Below, in pieces: positions 11,106 to 23,125 of a stretch of DNA of 64,000 bases. Position numbers and translations under genes: made by a program. Within the stretch, counting starts at the first letter, position 1; each line of letters opens with the position of its first letter. This DNA comes from Cryptomeria japonica (lineage: Eukaryota; Streptophyta; Pinopsida; Cupressales; Cupressaceae): assembly GCF_030272615.1 (NCBI RefSeq), contig NC_081406.1, positions 166,887,521 to 166,951,520 of the forward strand, given 5' to 3'. Under the pieces are notes generated by a model that had not been told where the DNA came from, made no database searches, and was given only the letters and a program-made list of their open reading frames with translations.

Positions 11106-12500
11106 GTGATATGCTCAATTTATAGTTTGAATAATGTTGGCAACAACAATGAAGAAAAACTAAGAGGAGGGGGGGGTCATGAATCAATTTTCACTGGATT
11201 ATCAAACTTAATCTCAAATGCAAATCTGATAAATTGTAGTAACAACAAAAATAAGAAAATTGATAGCACAACACACAACACCAAGATTTTGACATGTAAA
11301 CCCTGGTTAAGGGAAAAACCACGGTGGGAACCTGCCCACAATAAGATGATACTCTACAATAGTATGCGTAAATATCATAATGGGGAATGCACATACATTC
11401 AGGCACACTGCCTAGAGCTCACTGCTCAAAACAGGATGACGGAGAAGGCTACAACCCTCAGGGAAGGTTCACTACCTTCCAATAATGATCGAACTACAAT
11501 CTGGATTATATGAACTACAAATATAGAATTTCTTTATGCCTAATGACAATTCCAGTTAAGCACATTTGTTTGCCCTACAACAATCTCTGCTCAATACACC
11601 ACATCGAATGATAAATTTATTTAAGCACCATATATACCACTTTCTGATAATGCAGACACTATGTTGACTCTCAAATTACATGACTAAATCATCTATATAT
11701 ACCGATCATCAACCTTGGCAACAAGGTCGACTAAACCCTCATCCCATAATTAAAAAATTATATCACACGATACAAAGATTGACCATAAGACCAATATAAT
11801 GATATACATGACATAACATGGACCCAAATCAAATCTCCAACCACACATCACCACCAGAAATATCGCTAAGATCAACCACAACATGCTACACCACCAAGAA
11901 TACTACATAACACAAAGAATATCACTAGATCAACAAAATCATCAAGAAGGCGCATAAGAATCAATGTGAACCACCAAAAAAAATATAAAATGATTAGGAA
12001 ACACCAACAAGCACATTAGAATCATCTGCAATAGTTGTACCAACACCACTTATCAAATCTTCATCGATCAACATCTGAACCTCAAGAACACTCAAACAGT
12101 AGCGACTCGGACTAGAAAGATAGCTTGCAGAGCACCAAATTATGAACCATCTAAAATGTAGATACACATGAACATACCAAACAATATCCCAAAATCTCAA
12201 CTCAAGATCTAATCACACTAGAATATACCAGAGGAAATATCGAACTCTACAAAGCATTGATCAGAAAAACCAAACTGCAAACCGGATCATATGATATGAT
12301 CAATTAAGATTCCAAATCATTGAAACCAATACAAAAGGATATAATGATACTATAAATACTCCATATACTGAACCATGATCCCAATAAGACAATCTGCAAC
12401 CACCAGAGCAATAAATCATAGGAATATGTTGACATCAATGACAACAACATATCCTAGCAGCATCAATGTCCAACAAATAATTCTTCTATAGAAAGTTGAC
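11106..12500. other. possible retrotransposon-derived, non-coding sequence
   Basis: Less AT-rich than its surroundings. The plus-strand text around 11290-11480 (AACCCTGGTTAAGGGAAAAACC, later TCAGGGAAGGTTC) resembles the untranslated/LTR segment seen at 19270-19330 (AAACCCTTTTGGGGAAACGCC). That suggests a decayed LTR, but no ends, PBS or coding domain were found. The 135-codon frame at 11106-11513 has no recognisable domain. Confidence 0.35.
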
Positions 12501-12649
12501 AATATGAATAATGCTTCTATTAAAATTAATAGTGATAAGGGTGTGTATGTGAGGCTAAAAATCATTTTTGATGATAAATTATAAGCTTATAAAGCTAAAA
12601 ATATATAAACACAATGAGGGTTCAAAGTATACATTGTATTGTCAAAAAA

Positions 12650-15600
12650 TCTTTAGAGTGATGGCTTGTGAGAATTGCTACATCATTAGTTTAGTCCCAT
12701 GAGTTTCATATCAAAAAAACTCAGTCATGAAACCCTTATACTAAAAATAATTAAAATATTTTATAATATTTATTTGTTCACACCATAGCTAAATAATTTA
12801 GGGTTGAAAAAAACTAGGATCCATGGTTATTATAGACAAATTAGGTATTTGTGTATAGGTGTAGAAAAACCTTCATGGGTATCATGGGTTGTGAGAAGTT
12901 TTTTCAAAGTTTGAAACCTTTTTCTCTTAAGAAACTTAAGATAATTAATCTGATCCATGTAGCTTGGAAGGATTGAGACCCCTAGATAATGAAATTATGC
13001 CTCCCTTAGCATTCATTGGTCTACGTAGATGTTTTAATAGGAATGATATGTCTAAAGAAAATTATAATGAAAATATCACTCTTGCTACCATTACATTAAA
13101 CATAATTAAATTATTTTGTCATATTATATTTATTCCTACCATGTCCAAATCGTTTGAAGTTTTAAAAAATAAGATCCATTATTGTAGATGAACCCAACAT
13201 CCACCTATAGGTCCATAAGGAATATTACGTACACATTATGGATTGCTAGAACAACAAAATGAAAGTTTGGAATTTTTTACTCTAAGACTCATAAGATTCT
13301 TTTACAAATCCATGTACCTTGGAAATATTAGGACTCCTTGTTTATTAAATAATGCCTCTATTAACATTGAGTAGCTCATTCAAATGTGCTGGTTCCATCA
13401 ATTTTATCCCATGATGTACCCAAAAAAATATCACTCTTTCCTCCCTTATACTAGATGTAATTGAAGAACTTTGCAATATTACATTCCTTCTTGCCATAAT
13501 TAGAAAATTTATATTTAACAATATTGGCATAGGTTATAGTCAATAGACTTGAAATCTACGTGAAGGTGTAAATAAAATATTCCTAGGGGTCATGACTTGT
13601 GAGAATGACTATTAAATTTTGGTATGATTTTTATCTTGGGCCTTCAAAGGAAATTCGTCAATTTTTTGTATCCTTGAAGGATTGTGACCTTGATCAATAT
13701 AATAAAACCTCAATTGGAAATTGCTATCACTTGAATGTGTCAACATCTTTGGTATCTCTTGAGATGTAGAACAAATGATACCATAATAAATAAAGCTAAT
13801 TTAATGTAAAATTAAATATTTAATTATGGCGCATTTTAGAGATGTGGATTCTAGAAGAGTTGGGAATTCTTAGTGACACTTGTATATTGTATTATTTATT
13901 GGAAATTTTTCTACCATGGGTGTTATTTTTATAAAATATTTAATATTCAAAAAACAGTACCAAATAATTTGGGATCATGGTTTTGTGAGCTCATGGTTTT
14001 GAGGCACATCTCTTTTGTAATACCACTTAGTGGTTTTGCACAAGATTTTTTCTATAAAAGTAAGAACAAGTAGTTGTCAAGATTGTCTTGCGTAACCTTT
14101 GTCTTGATAGATAGGTTTAGATTGGGCATCTCTTGTAGTTTACATATGTGGCAACATGGATTGAAATGTGTAGCTAGATGGATCTCAATGCATTGACATT
14201 CAAATAGAGTTATACAACTAGGGTTTTTTATGCTTTAAACAATTTGCATGTATACTTTGCGAGTGTATTATAATCTAGTTCTTGAGATAATATATTGAGT
14301 TGCATGGGTGCCTTTTGTGGCTAGATTTTTCTCTCAAGAGGGGTTTCCTAGGTTGCATCTAGCGTTATCTTGTGATATATTTTTTATTCTTTTGCTTGTG
14401 GATTTTGAATATGTTTTCCATATTTCCTCTCAAGAATTTTATGTGAACATGATATATTATTGCTATGAATTTTCTTTAATCAAGGCCACTAGGTAATGAA
14501 ATGACACCTCTGTTAGTATTCACCAAGCCATTCAAATATGTTGGTACCATGACTTTAATCCCACATGGTGTAAAGAAAAAAGCGCCACCTTTATAGTGAA
14601 TGCAATTAAAGAATTTTACAAAATTGTACTCATTCCCACCATGATCAAATGATTTGAAGCTACAAAAAATAAGATAACTTATTATAGATAGATCTAACAT
14701 CCATCTATAATATTAAGTATTTTTTTCTAGGGTGCCACAACTTGCAATAATGGTTATGTCTTGAAGTTCAATACATTTTGGCTCCTAGGGCTAGTCATAA
14801 GAAAATTTGTTGGATCTTAGACTGGAAGGATGAATACCCTTAGCTAGTGAAATGATGCCTTAGTTTGCATTTAACATCCCACCTAAATGTGTTGGTACCA
14901 TTAATTTGGTTCCACAAGGTGTAAAACAAAATATCACTTTTCAAAAGCTCTCACTCAATGAAAATGAAGTGCTTGTTAACATTGTGTTGGTTGCCACCAT
15001 GGTCAAATAATCTAGATTTTTAAAGATTAAGATAAGTTAAAATTGATTTTTTTTGAATTCCATGTGTATGTGTAAATAAATTTTCCTAGATACCACAACT
15101 TGCAAGAATGGTTGCATCTAATTTTGGTGTCTTTTTTCCTAGGGATCATTAATAGATTTTATCAAATTCATTTAGCTTAGAATAATTGGGGCCTCTATGC
15201 AATGAAATGATGCCTCCATTAGTATTCAAGAGCCCATCTAAACATTTTAACATCATTAGTTTGGTCTCATGAGGTGCATAACCCCTTGTTTTGTTTCTTA
15301 TTAAAATAAAACACAAAGGATATCATAATTGGTAACCTTACACTTGACAAATAAGAATCACTTTACAATATTGCATTAGTTGTGACCATAATTTTGGAAC
15401 TGATAAAAACTAAGATTGAATATTTTAGACATACATTACATCCATCTATAGTTCTAAATAGAAAATTTTTAGGTGTCACGACTTTTGAGAATAGTTGTAT
15501 CAAATTTTGATACTCTTTTTCTCCTCAAATCTCAAGAGACTCTGCCAGATCTATTTTTTTAAAGGATTAATATGATAGAGTGATTAATTGACACCTATAT

Positions 15601-16060
15601 TATCATTCAATAGCCCACTTATATGTGTTGGGATTATTATTTCAATCCCACAAGGTGCCAAATAAAATATATCACTATTTTCAACCTTGCATTGAATATA
15701 ACTAAGATATTTCGTAAGATCGCATGTTTTTCTACCATTGACAAATAATTTGGATTTGATAAAAATAAAATAGTTTCTTTTATATGGATTTTTAGTCCAC
15801 CTCTAAGTGGATATGGAAAACTGTTAGGTGCCACAACTTGTGAGAATAGTTGCATCAATTTTTTAAAAAACATCCTTCAAGGCTCTTAAGATACTTTGAT
15901 GGATCCATGTATCTTGCAAGGAATTAAAACTCTTAGGAAGAAAAAGGTAAGTTCCCATTATCATTCATCAAACTGCCTAGACATATTGGTGCATTGATTT
16001 TTTAGCAAGAGGTGTATACCACAAAATAACATTATTTCCCAACTAGATAGATGAAGTTTC
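12650..16060. repeat. very diverged ~355-bp tandem repeat array
   Basis: A block containing ACTTGTGAGAAT..GTTGCATCAA, then TCCATGTAGCTTGGAAGGATTGA, then ATGAAATGATGCCTCCATTAG, then CATTTAAATGTGTTGGTACCAT, then a G..GTG(T/C)A..AAAATATCAC segment recurs. The marker 'ACTTGTGAGAAT' falls near 12665, 12889, 13591, 14742, 15097, 15478 and 15832. The last intervals are 355, 381 and 354 bp. 12889-13591 is two units, while 13860-14465 looks like an insertion that breaks the series. Copies differ from each other heavily, so the array is old. No protein is encoded. Confidence 0.75.
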
Positions 16061-19000
16061 ATTCCACCAAAGATCACAATGAAATCGATTATACATAGTT
16101 TCTCATAGCATTGGATTAAATATGGGAAGGATTAGAAAATACTTAAATGACCAATTTCCCATTAACATTATCCAAATCAAGACTATACCAATCTTAAAAC
16201 AACATTTATAATTAATGATTACGATTTTCCTATAGAAGAGGAGAATGAGTTGGAGGGAAACACTAATGAAGTTCAATCATATTGGAAATATCAAAAGCAA
16301 AGAAATTAGGTTTTAAGAAATAGGAATAAGAAAACACTAACAACTTCTACCCCAGTAAATGTACTTCACACTCTACCTAACCCTAACACAAGTAAGTGTT
16401 ATTGTTAGTTTCTATTTTTCTAACATAAGTTTTCTCTAAACTTACGTTATCAATAATAAAGTTGGTTCATTACACAAAAAAAAGAAAAATTATCTTCAAA
16501 TTTTGATATATTGATTATGTTTTCAATAGGTAGATCAATTAATATAACATTAAAATTAATATTTCAAATTGCATCACTATCAATTATTTTATCATTTTTA
16601 AAATTCAATTGATATTTGACGAATTCGTTCAATATCAAATTGAAATGACAAAGATGACATATATTCAATTCTAAGATTCAATTTCTTAATTGTATGAAGT
16701 TATCTTATTTATTCTATTTTTTATTCTCAACTTTATGCTCCTCCAATGTTTGAGTTTCTAAGCATTCCCTTAGCATAGATTGAACTCTATATCAATGTAG
16801 TATAATTGATCAAAACGATAAAAATATGATTGACAATTATCAAATTCAAATATAAAATACAAAAATAATAATAAATTTTTTCAAAACATGAAATAGTTAT
16901 TGAAATTCTAAAAAAATATAATAAACAATAATTGATTCTATCAAAATTAAAAAATATAATTTTTATATTTTGCACTAATAGAAGAAGGGAAGCTGATGGA
17001 TTAGTCAAACAATAATTGCAATTCTTCACAATTATGTATATTGGAGAATATATAATTTACAAGAAAAAATAGAGCATGTGTCCAAAATCATGAAATTCAA
17101 ATATTTTAAAACTATTTTGTGTATATAAAATGAAATGTGTTTGTGTTATAACTTGTTTTAGAAACTACCAACCTTTGGAGTTGGATTTGTCTTAGGCATC
17201 GAACCTAAATGATTGGACTTGCATGTTAATGTTTAGAGACACTATTTTTGTAAAATATAGAAAACTAAAAGTCAAGTGTGTTCTCCATTAGAGGTGCATT
17301 TTTTTATATGTTGATTTGAAAAATGTCACAATAATTTCAAGATATCCCTTACCTTTCTAATCGTGTAGTTTTTTCTATATTTAAAATATAATATGGTTTT
17401 GGCATTCAATTTATTTTGCTAATGTCTTCTTTTTTGTCAAAAAAATCTGTGTGTAATATTTTTATTGTCATTTTTTCAATCTATTCATTCAAATTTGAAA
17501 TAAATATATTTTTACATTTTCTAATTAATTTAGGAACATTTTCATTTTTTATTCTTAAATATATCCATTTTAAAAATTAGTAAAAAATTATATATTTGTA
17601 AAAATCAGTCATAAACTATGCCATGCTAACTAGTTTTCCACCAAACTGATTTGTTAAATACTTTTAAAAAGTCAATATTCTCCAAAGAATACACTAGATG
17701 TTATATTATTTTATTTTATTTTTTCTATAAAAAGTATTATTGTCCCTTTCATTTGACCTTTATTATGAGTCTGGTTCTTATCTAAAAACCATTATTAATG
17801 ATTTAAAAAATTAACCACTTTTTACTGTCCTTTGATCTATCTTTTCCATGCACATACTCAATTATACAGTTCCTAATACAATTGACAGCCAAATATTATC
17901 AAAACAAGATCTCTTATTGTTTATATGGCACCATTATCAAATGTCCTATGTACAAATTGAAATGGTGTCGTTTTCTTTTGTCGGTGATAAGAGTTTGCTG
18001 TGTTTCTTCCATCCTCCACCATTGAAATGTAAGCACAGACTTGTACAGCTCACTGTCACATCGCGTCCTTTCAAGAAAAAGCATGACCATTTTGATAAAA
18101 AACAGAAGTTAATGCTTTCTGAACTGGCAAACCACTTGAGGTGAGAATAATACATGCAACTGGCCAACATGCAACAGGCTCTCCAAGTTGTCTTGGGTCT
18201 ATATTATATCCAGAGTTCATTGTTCAATTTCTTTATGTTGGAGGGTCTTAGTCAAAACATGTTTGTTTGTCTGATAACCATCACCATGGGTCCTTCCAGT
18301 TCAGAAAGCAAACAAAACGAGTGTTTTCATCACCGAATGAATGACCCATCCAAATCAAAGCAGAGGAAGTTGCCGTGTGAAATCACAGCAGAGGAAGTTA
18401 CCGTGTGAATTGCAGACACGGCAAGAGTTTTGAATTCAAAGTGCATGTTTTACAGATAAAAAAACATTATAAAAGAGGCCTTCTAGTGAACACTAATGAT
18501 TGAAGTGATCAAATTCTAATTACTATCGTTATGATTTGATAAAAGGATTTTCAAGTTTTGGAAATGATTTCAAATTCTATATATATTTTTAGAATACTAT
18601 ATTGAAGAGAAAAAGTATTAAGACTATAATTATGAGACATCTTTAAAATATTTATATGTGAAAAAGAGAACAAGTTTCTAGATTAATCTATTAAAAATTA
18701 TTCTAAAAGTTAGTGTCTATTTATAAGTTTTTTTTTGCATGTTTTTATATTTGGGAGCTACTTGAATTAGGTTTTTTTAATGAATAATATACTTTTATAT
18801 TAATTTGTAAAAAATATAATATATATTAGTTCAAAGAAAAAGATGGGTGAAATAGCATCAAGCTTCAAAATATCAATGTAAGAAATATTAAACATATAAA
18901 GTAGTTAAACTAATATGCAATTGGTGCAATTACAATGAGTAGAGCAGGTGAAGCTCTATCAAAGGAATGACTCCAGAAATCTTGGAGGTTTTGGGCATCG

Positions 19001-19240
19001 TGGATTGGATCTCAACCCGTAAGGGTACTATCATCTCTCTACCTTTATCTTTTTTCTTAATTAGAGGGAATTGTTTATACAAGAGAGATAGCAAGAGCCA
19101 GGGAAACGTACTTGCCAAAAGGAAACTAGGTAGCGTCATACAACTTCCTACACTTATCTATACAAGAAAGTGAATGCAAAAAAATTCTAAATTCTTTAAC
19201 ACTTACAGATTCAAATGCACATCTAATTAAAACATAAGAA
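16061..19240. other. A+T-rich intergenic DNA
   Basis: Mostly AT-rich with no recognised gene. Two overlapping plus-strand frames (17848-18144, 98 codons; 18154-18408, 84 codons) lie in a locally less AT-rich island, but their peptides show no domain I know. A short direct repeat, GCAGAGGAAGTTGCCGTGTG / GCAGAGGAAGTTACCGTGTG, lies near 18360 and 18389. Confidence 0.5.
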
Positions 19241-19249
19241 AATATTCAA

Positions 19250-19660
19250 ACAAAAGAAACACATAATGTAGCATATTCGTGGTAAAACCCTTTTGGGGAA
19301 ACGCCACACTCCAAACACTTAGCTCAATTGTATAATCACCTACAACAATAGTTGTACAATACAATATCAGAGCTATGCTCTTCAGGAGTCTTCACACTAT
19401 TACAACGTTCTAGAATAATTTTGGCAACATAATGACATCTCTCAAAAAATTCAAATTGTCATTCAAAATGAGCTAAGGCACCACATATTTATAGAGCTCA
19501 ACACATAAGTGGAAAGTGCCCAAGGTTTCCAAAACCAACTTCAACTCGTAAGAGGTAACTTGTGTCAAATATAACAAATTGTCATTCCCATGACACATTG
19601 CACTTAACAACTTTCCAAAGAACTGACACCTATCTCATCCAAAATGGTCATCTTGCCCAA
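19250..19660 (-). repeat. probable 3' LTR of the second copia relic
   Basis: This region directly follows, in element direction, the RT relic at 19660-20504. It has a non-coding, promoter-like composition. On the minus strand a TATAAATA box lies at 19486-19493 within GAGCTCTATAAATATG. No second LTR copy was found upstream of 22.7 kb, so the limits are guesses. Confidence 0.4.
19486..19493 (-). promoter_or_regulatory. TATA-box-like motif
   Basis: Minus strand reads TATAAATA preceded by GAGCTC, inside the LTR-like segment. This fits an LTR promoter of the minus-strand copia relic, on motif evidence only. Confidence 0.4.
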
Positions 19661-22600
19661 TGCAATGCATGCTCAACATAGAAATTGTCATAACCAAGAA
19701 TAGGCACCTTCCTTATTGCAATATAGTAACTACCGAGGATTTTCAAGATGACATGTTGAATCTATCCAACACCAAGTTCACATACTTGTTGTGGCTTAAC
19801 CAAGGATTTTTGCTAGCTCTATCTCTTATGACATCCATCCCTGGGATATACCTTGTTGCACCTAAATCTTTCTTATCAAACTGCGCTGACAACTGAAATT
19901 TCAAATCTAAAATCATTTTGTCATTCCTAAAACATAGCATATCATTTACATACATTGCAATTATGAGAATGTGACCATTTTTTGTTTTAAATTACATGCA
20001 ATGGTCATATTTAGATCTCTAAAACATCCCAAACTCAATACATAGGTGTCAATTTTTTGGTAGCACATCCCAAGAGATTAATTCAAACCATAAAAAGATT
20101 TCTTCAACTTGCATATTAGATGTTCTTTACCTTCAACCATGAAATACTCTGGTTGTGAAATGTAAATCTTTTCCTCCAAGTCACTATGAAGGAACATTAT
20201 CTTCACATCCATCTACTCAATCACTAAATCATACGTTGTTGCAAGTGATAAAAAAAAAGAATGGATGTCAACTTCCTTATAGGAGAGAAAATCCCACCAA
20301 AGTGAATTCCCTCCTTTTGAGAATACCTCTTTGAGACCAACTGTGCCTTATGATTTTCAACACTACCATGAAGAACCAATTTCTTCTTGAACACTTGTTT
20401 AAAACCAACGAGTTTATGTCTATCAGGATTAGGTTGAACGACAATTTGATACTTGAACACTCATCAGCGTTATCAATCAAAGAAAAAACACAATTTGAAT
20501 TCATAATAACAAATAACCAAACCTTTCTAGTGAATATCCAAATCTTTCTAGTTCTCTCCTATCATGTGTAGACCTCCTCAATTATTGAGGTTGAGGTTCT
20601 TCATCTTCTTCAGAATGCTCAAAGCTTCTAGTGTGCTCATCCTCATCGGGTCCAACAAGAGTGTGTAGTTCATCTTTTTTCAGAGTAGGTAGAACTTGAA
20701 CTACCTCCTTTTTCTCATATTTCTTTGGCTACAATAATATAGTGGAAGGTTTCATCTCCTTGAAAATTACACTTCTTTTATAGAGAACCTTTTAGGCCAC
20801 TAGATCCCAAATATTCTACCCTTTCACACCAACACCATAGACAATGACAATACACTTTCAACCGCCTTATTTTCCAGCTTAGAACTCTTCTCACTTGGCA
20901 CATGTGCATATGCCTCAACCAAATACACAAAGATGCCTAATTGAAGGATTTTTACCAGAACATGCCTCCATGGGTGTCTTATCAACAAGAGCTAATGTAG
21001 GGGATCCATTGATTTGATAACATGTAGTGGCTATAGCTTCAACCCAAAACTTTTGTTCAAGGCTAGCACCACTCAACATACGTGTAGCCCTCTCCATCAA
21101 CGTCCTAATACAACTCCGTGGTGTTAAGGTAGGTAAGGTTGGGTAGGTAAGATGAGTATTGGTGGTTGTGCTTCCTTCCCTGCTTGTTTCCATCCCTCGT
21201 TCTTCGTTTCCTTCGTTCCCTGCTTCCCTCCCCTTCAAGCCATTATGTTGTCCCAGTTGTTTGAAATAATCTTCATATCACCATTTTCTAACAAAAATTA
21301 TGTTGTCTCGGTTGTCTCGGTCGTTTGAAATAATCTTCAGATCATCATTTTCTAACAAAAATTATGTTGTCCCCCTAGGTAGTGTGTTTCGAATAACTGT
21401 ATGTATATAATTGTCGATTAGTGAAGGTTAAGTCCAGGGGAGGTTACACTCTCTTTACATCTTTATTTTGTAGATGAGACCTACTTTCCCGCCTTGTTAA
21501 TTCTCTGCTTGCATCTTTATTTTGTAGATGAGACCTACTTTCCACCTTGTTAATTCTCTGTTTTCATCTTTGTTTTGTAGATGAGACCTACTTCCCCGCT
21601 TTGTAGGGTAGGTGCCCACTTAGAAGAACCCTAATAAGTTATTAATGCACTTTAGCTATTAAAGCCCAACTTTTTATTGTGCTTCTCAAATATTAGAATT
21701 CTAATTCGAATAATTATAGCTCATTAATTCTAACCCAATGTGTGGAGCAAATCTTTGCACATATTTGCTATGTTGAACCGCCATACCATCACAAGATTTC
21801 GGTGTCCAAAGAATCTAATCTTATTTGCTGTGTCAAACCACCATACCATCACAAGATTTCGATGTGTCCAAAGAATCTAATCTAAATATTTTACTCATTG
21901 CAATACTGCATCTTGATTGTATACTCATTGCAATACTGCATCTTGATTTTATGCTGATTACAAAATCTCACTATTCACTTATTACAAAATATCACCATTC
22001 ATTCCCGACACTAATGAATTAATTGGCATAATGAATTTATATAAAAAATAAAAGTACTAAGCTATGGTCTATCATGGAGGGGTGTATTGAGTTGTCTTAT
22101 GCATTTTGATCTCATACCCTTTATAGAAATTTTCAAACTCTGCAAAATAAAACTCTCCAGTATTATCAGTCCTAAAACATTTTATCTTTCTATCAATCTG
22201 ATTTTCAACTAAGCACTTAAACTCCTTAAATTGACTAAAGACTTTAGCCTTACTTGAGCAAATATACAAATGTCCTATTATAATCATCTATGAAATACCC
22301 AAAGTACACATATTTTGATAACGAAGGAACATTTGCGGGACCAAACACATCCACATGGATGTAGTTCAATACCCCAAAAGACATGAGAACTTTTATAAAA
22401 TTGCACACTATTTTGTTTACCAAAGACAATGTTCACAGAAGTCAAACTCAAGATTGCAATCTTCAAGGCCTTCTACAATACTCTTACATTTCAAGGCTCT
22501 AATACCCTTCTCACCAATATAGCTAAGTCTCTAGTACCATAATATCATCTTCTCTATAGGAAGCTTCATTTCCAAAGAATGGGAACCCCTGGGTGGCCAA

Positions 22601-22745
22601 AAATCACAACCATCAGAAGTAAATTCAATAGATTTCTTCACTAATTTATCCAATGCTGAGCACAAAAACTCTGAATATTTTTTCTTCAACTTGTTTGAAG
22701 AATTATTGTACTTAACAATGCATGCATCTAGCTTGTACATGGTTC
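19660..22745 (-). mobile_element. second copia relic (pre-integrase to RT), interrupted
   Basis: On the minus strand the order is: pre-integrase part (22740-22531, starting MYKLDACIVKYNNSS), integrase core (22287-22072, CFRTDNTGEFYFAEFENF), a 950-bp interruption, integrase C-terminal part (21100-20915, TLMERATRMLSGASLEQKFW and SIRHLCVFG), linker, RT N-terminal part (20504-20224, FKQVFKKKLVLHGSVENHKAQLV and KEGIHFGGIFSPI), and RT palm (19955-19743, MYVNDMLCFRNDKMI). The RT motif YVDDML has become YVNDML, so the catalytic aspartate is lost. Gag, protease and RNase H were not found. Confidence 0.82.
21121..22077. repeat. insertion in copia integrase, rich in short tandem duplications
   Basis: It splits the integrase between its CAATACACCCC.. 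segment (right) and the ..GGAGTTG..AGGACGTTGATGGAG segment (left), removing about ten codons of the QQNGVAERMNR region. The insert holds several unrelated tandem duplications side by side: two copies of about 60 bp (21242-21360), three of 53-54 bp (21458-21606), two of about 59 bp (21764-21882), and two of about 29 bp (21890-21950). No coding capacity, terminal inverted repeat or clear target duplication was found. Confidence 0.7.
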
Positions 22746-22789
22746 ATATCCAAACTCCTCTAGCCAAAGCCATAGCTCTTTATTCAAAC

Positions 22790-23125
22790 TGGTGAAGGCT
22801 CTTTAAGACTTGAAGCAAGCCCCCAAGGCATAATATATCAAGATCAATCAATATTTGGCTGTACAAGGATTGTAGAGAAGTCCTTCGGATCCCAACTTGT
22901 ATGTCAATAGTGTTGGTAATGACATCATTTTTCTTGTCATCTATGTGGATGATATCATCATTACTAGTAATAGAGCACAGTAGCTTGAGAGAATCAAACT
23001 AAATTTGTGTCAAGAATTTGATATGACAAATTTGGAAGTTTTGCATTATTATCTCAATGTAGAGGTTTGGTAGATAGGTGGCAGCATAATCATTTCTTAG
23101 ACAAAGTATGCTAGGAGTTTGTTGG
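22790..23125 (+). pseudogene. copia reverse transcriptase fragment
   Basis: The plus strand reads LKQAPKA*YIKINQYL, then DIIFLVIYVDDIIITSNRAQ with the YVDD motif intact, then LCQEFDMTNLEVLHYYLNVEVW. It has at least four stops. This is the palm of a copia RT, in opposite orientation to the neighbouring relic at 19660-22745 and directly abutting it, so it belongs to another copy. The flanking parts of that copy are not present. Confidence 0.85.

Noticed and set aside
11106-11513. 135-codon open frame as a gene
   Set aside because: Its sequence is similar in style to LTR/UTR text near 19.3 kb and shows no domain.
17848-18408. Two adjacent unknown plus-strand frames as a possible small gene
   Set aside because: No domain, no splice or promoter evidence, and a small internal repeat. 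The frame lengths are compatible with chance.
21121-22077. Insertion as a classical DNA transposon
   Set aside because: I found no terminal inverted repeats, no transposase and no clear target duplication at the break points.
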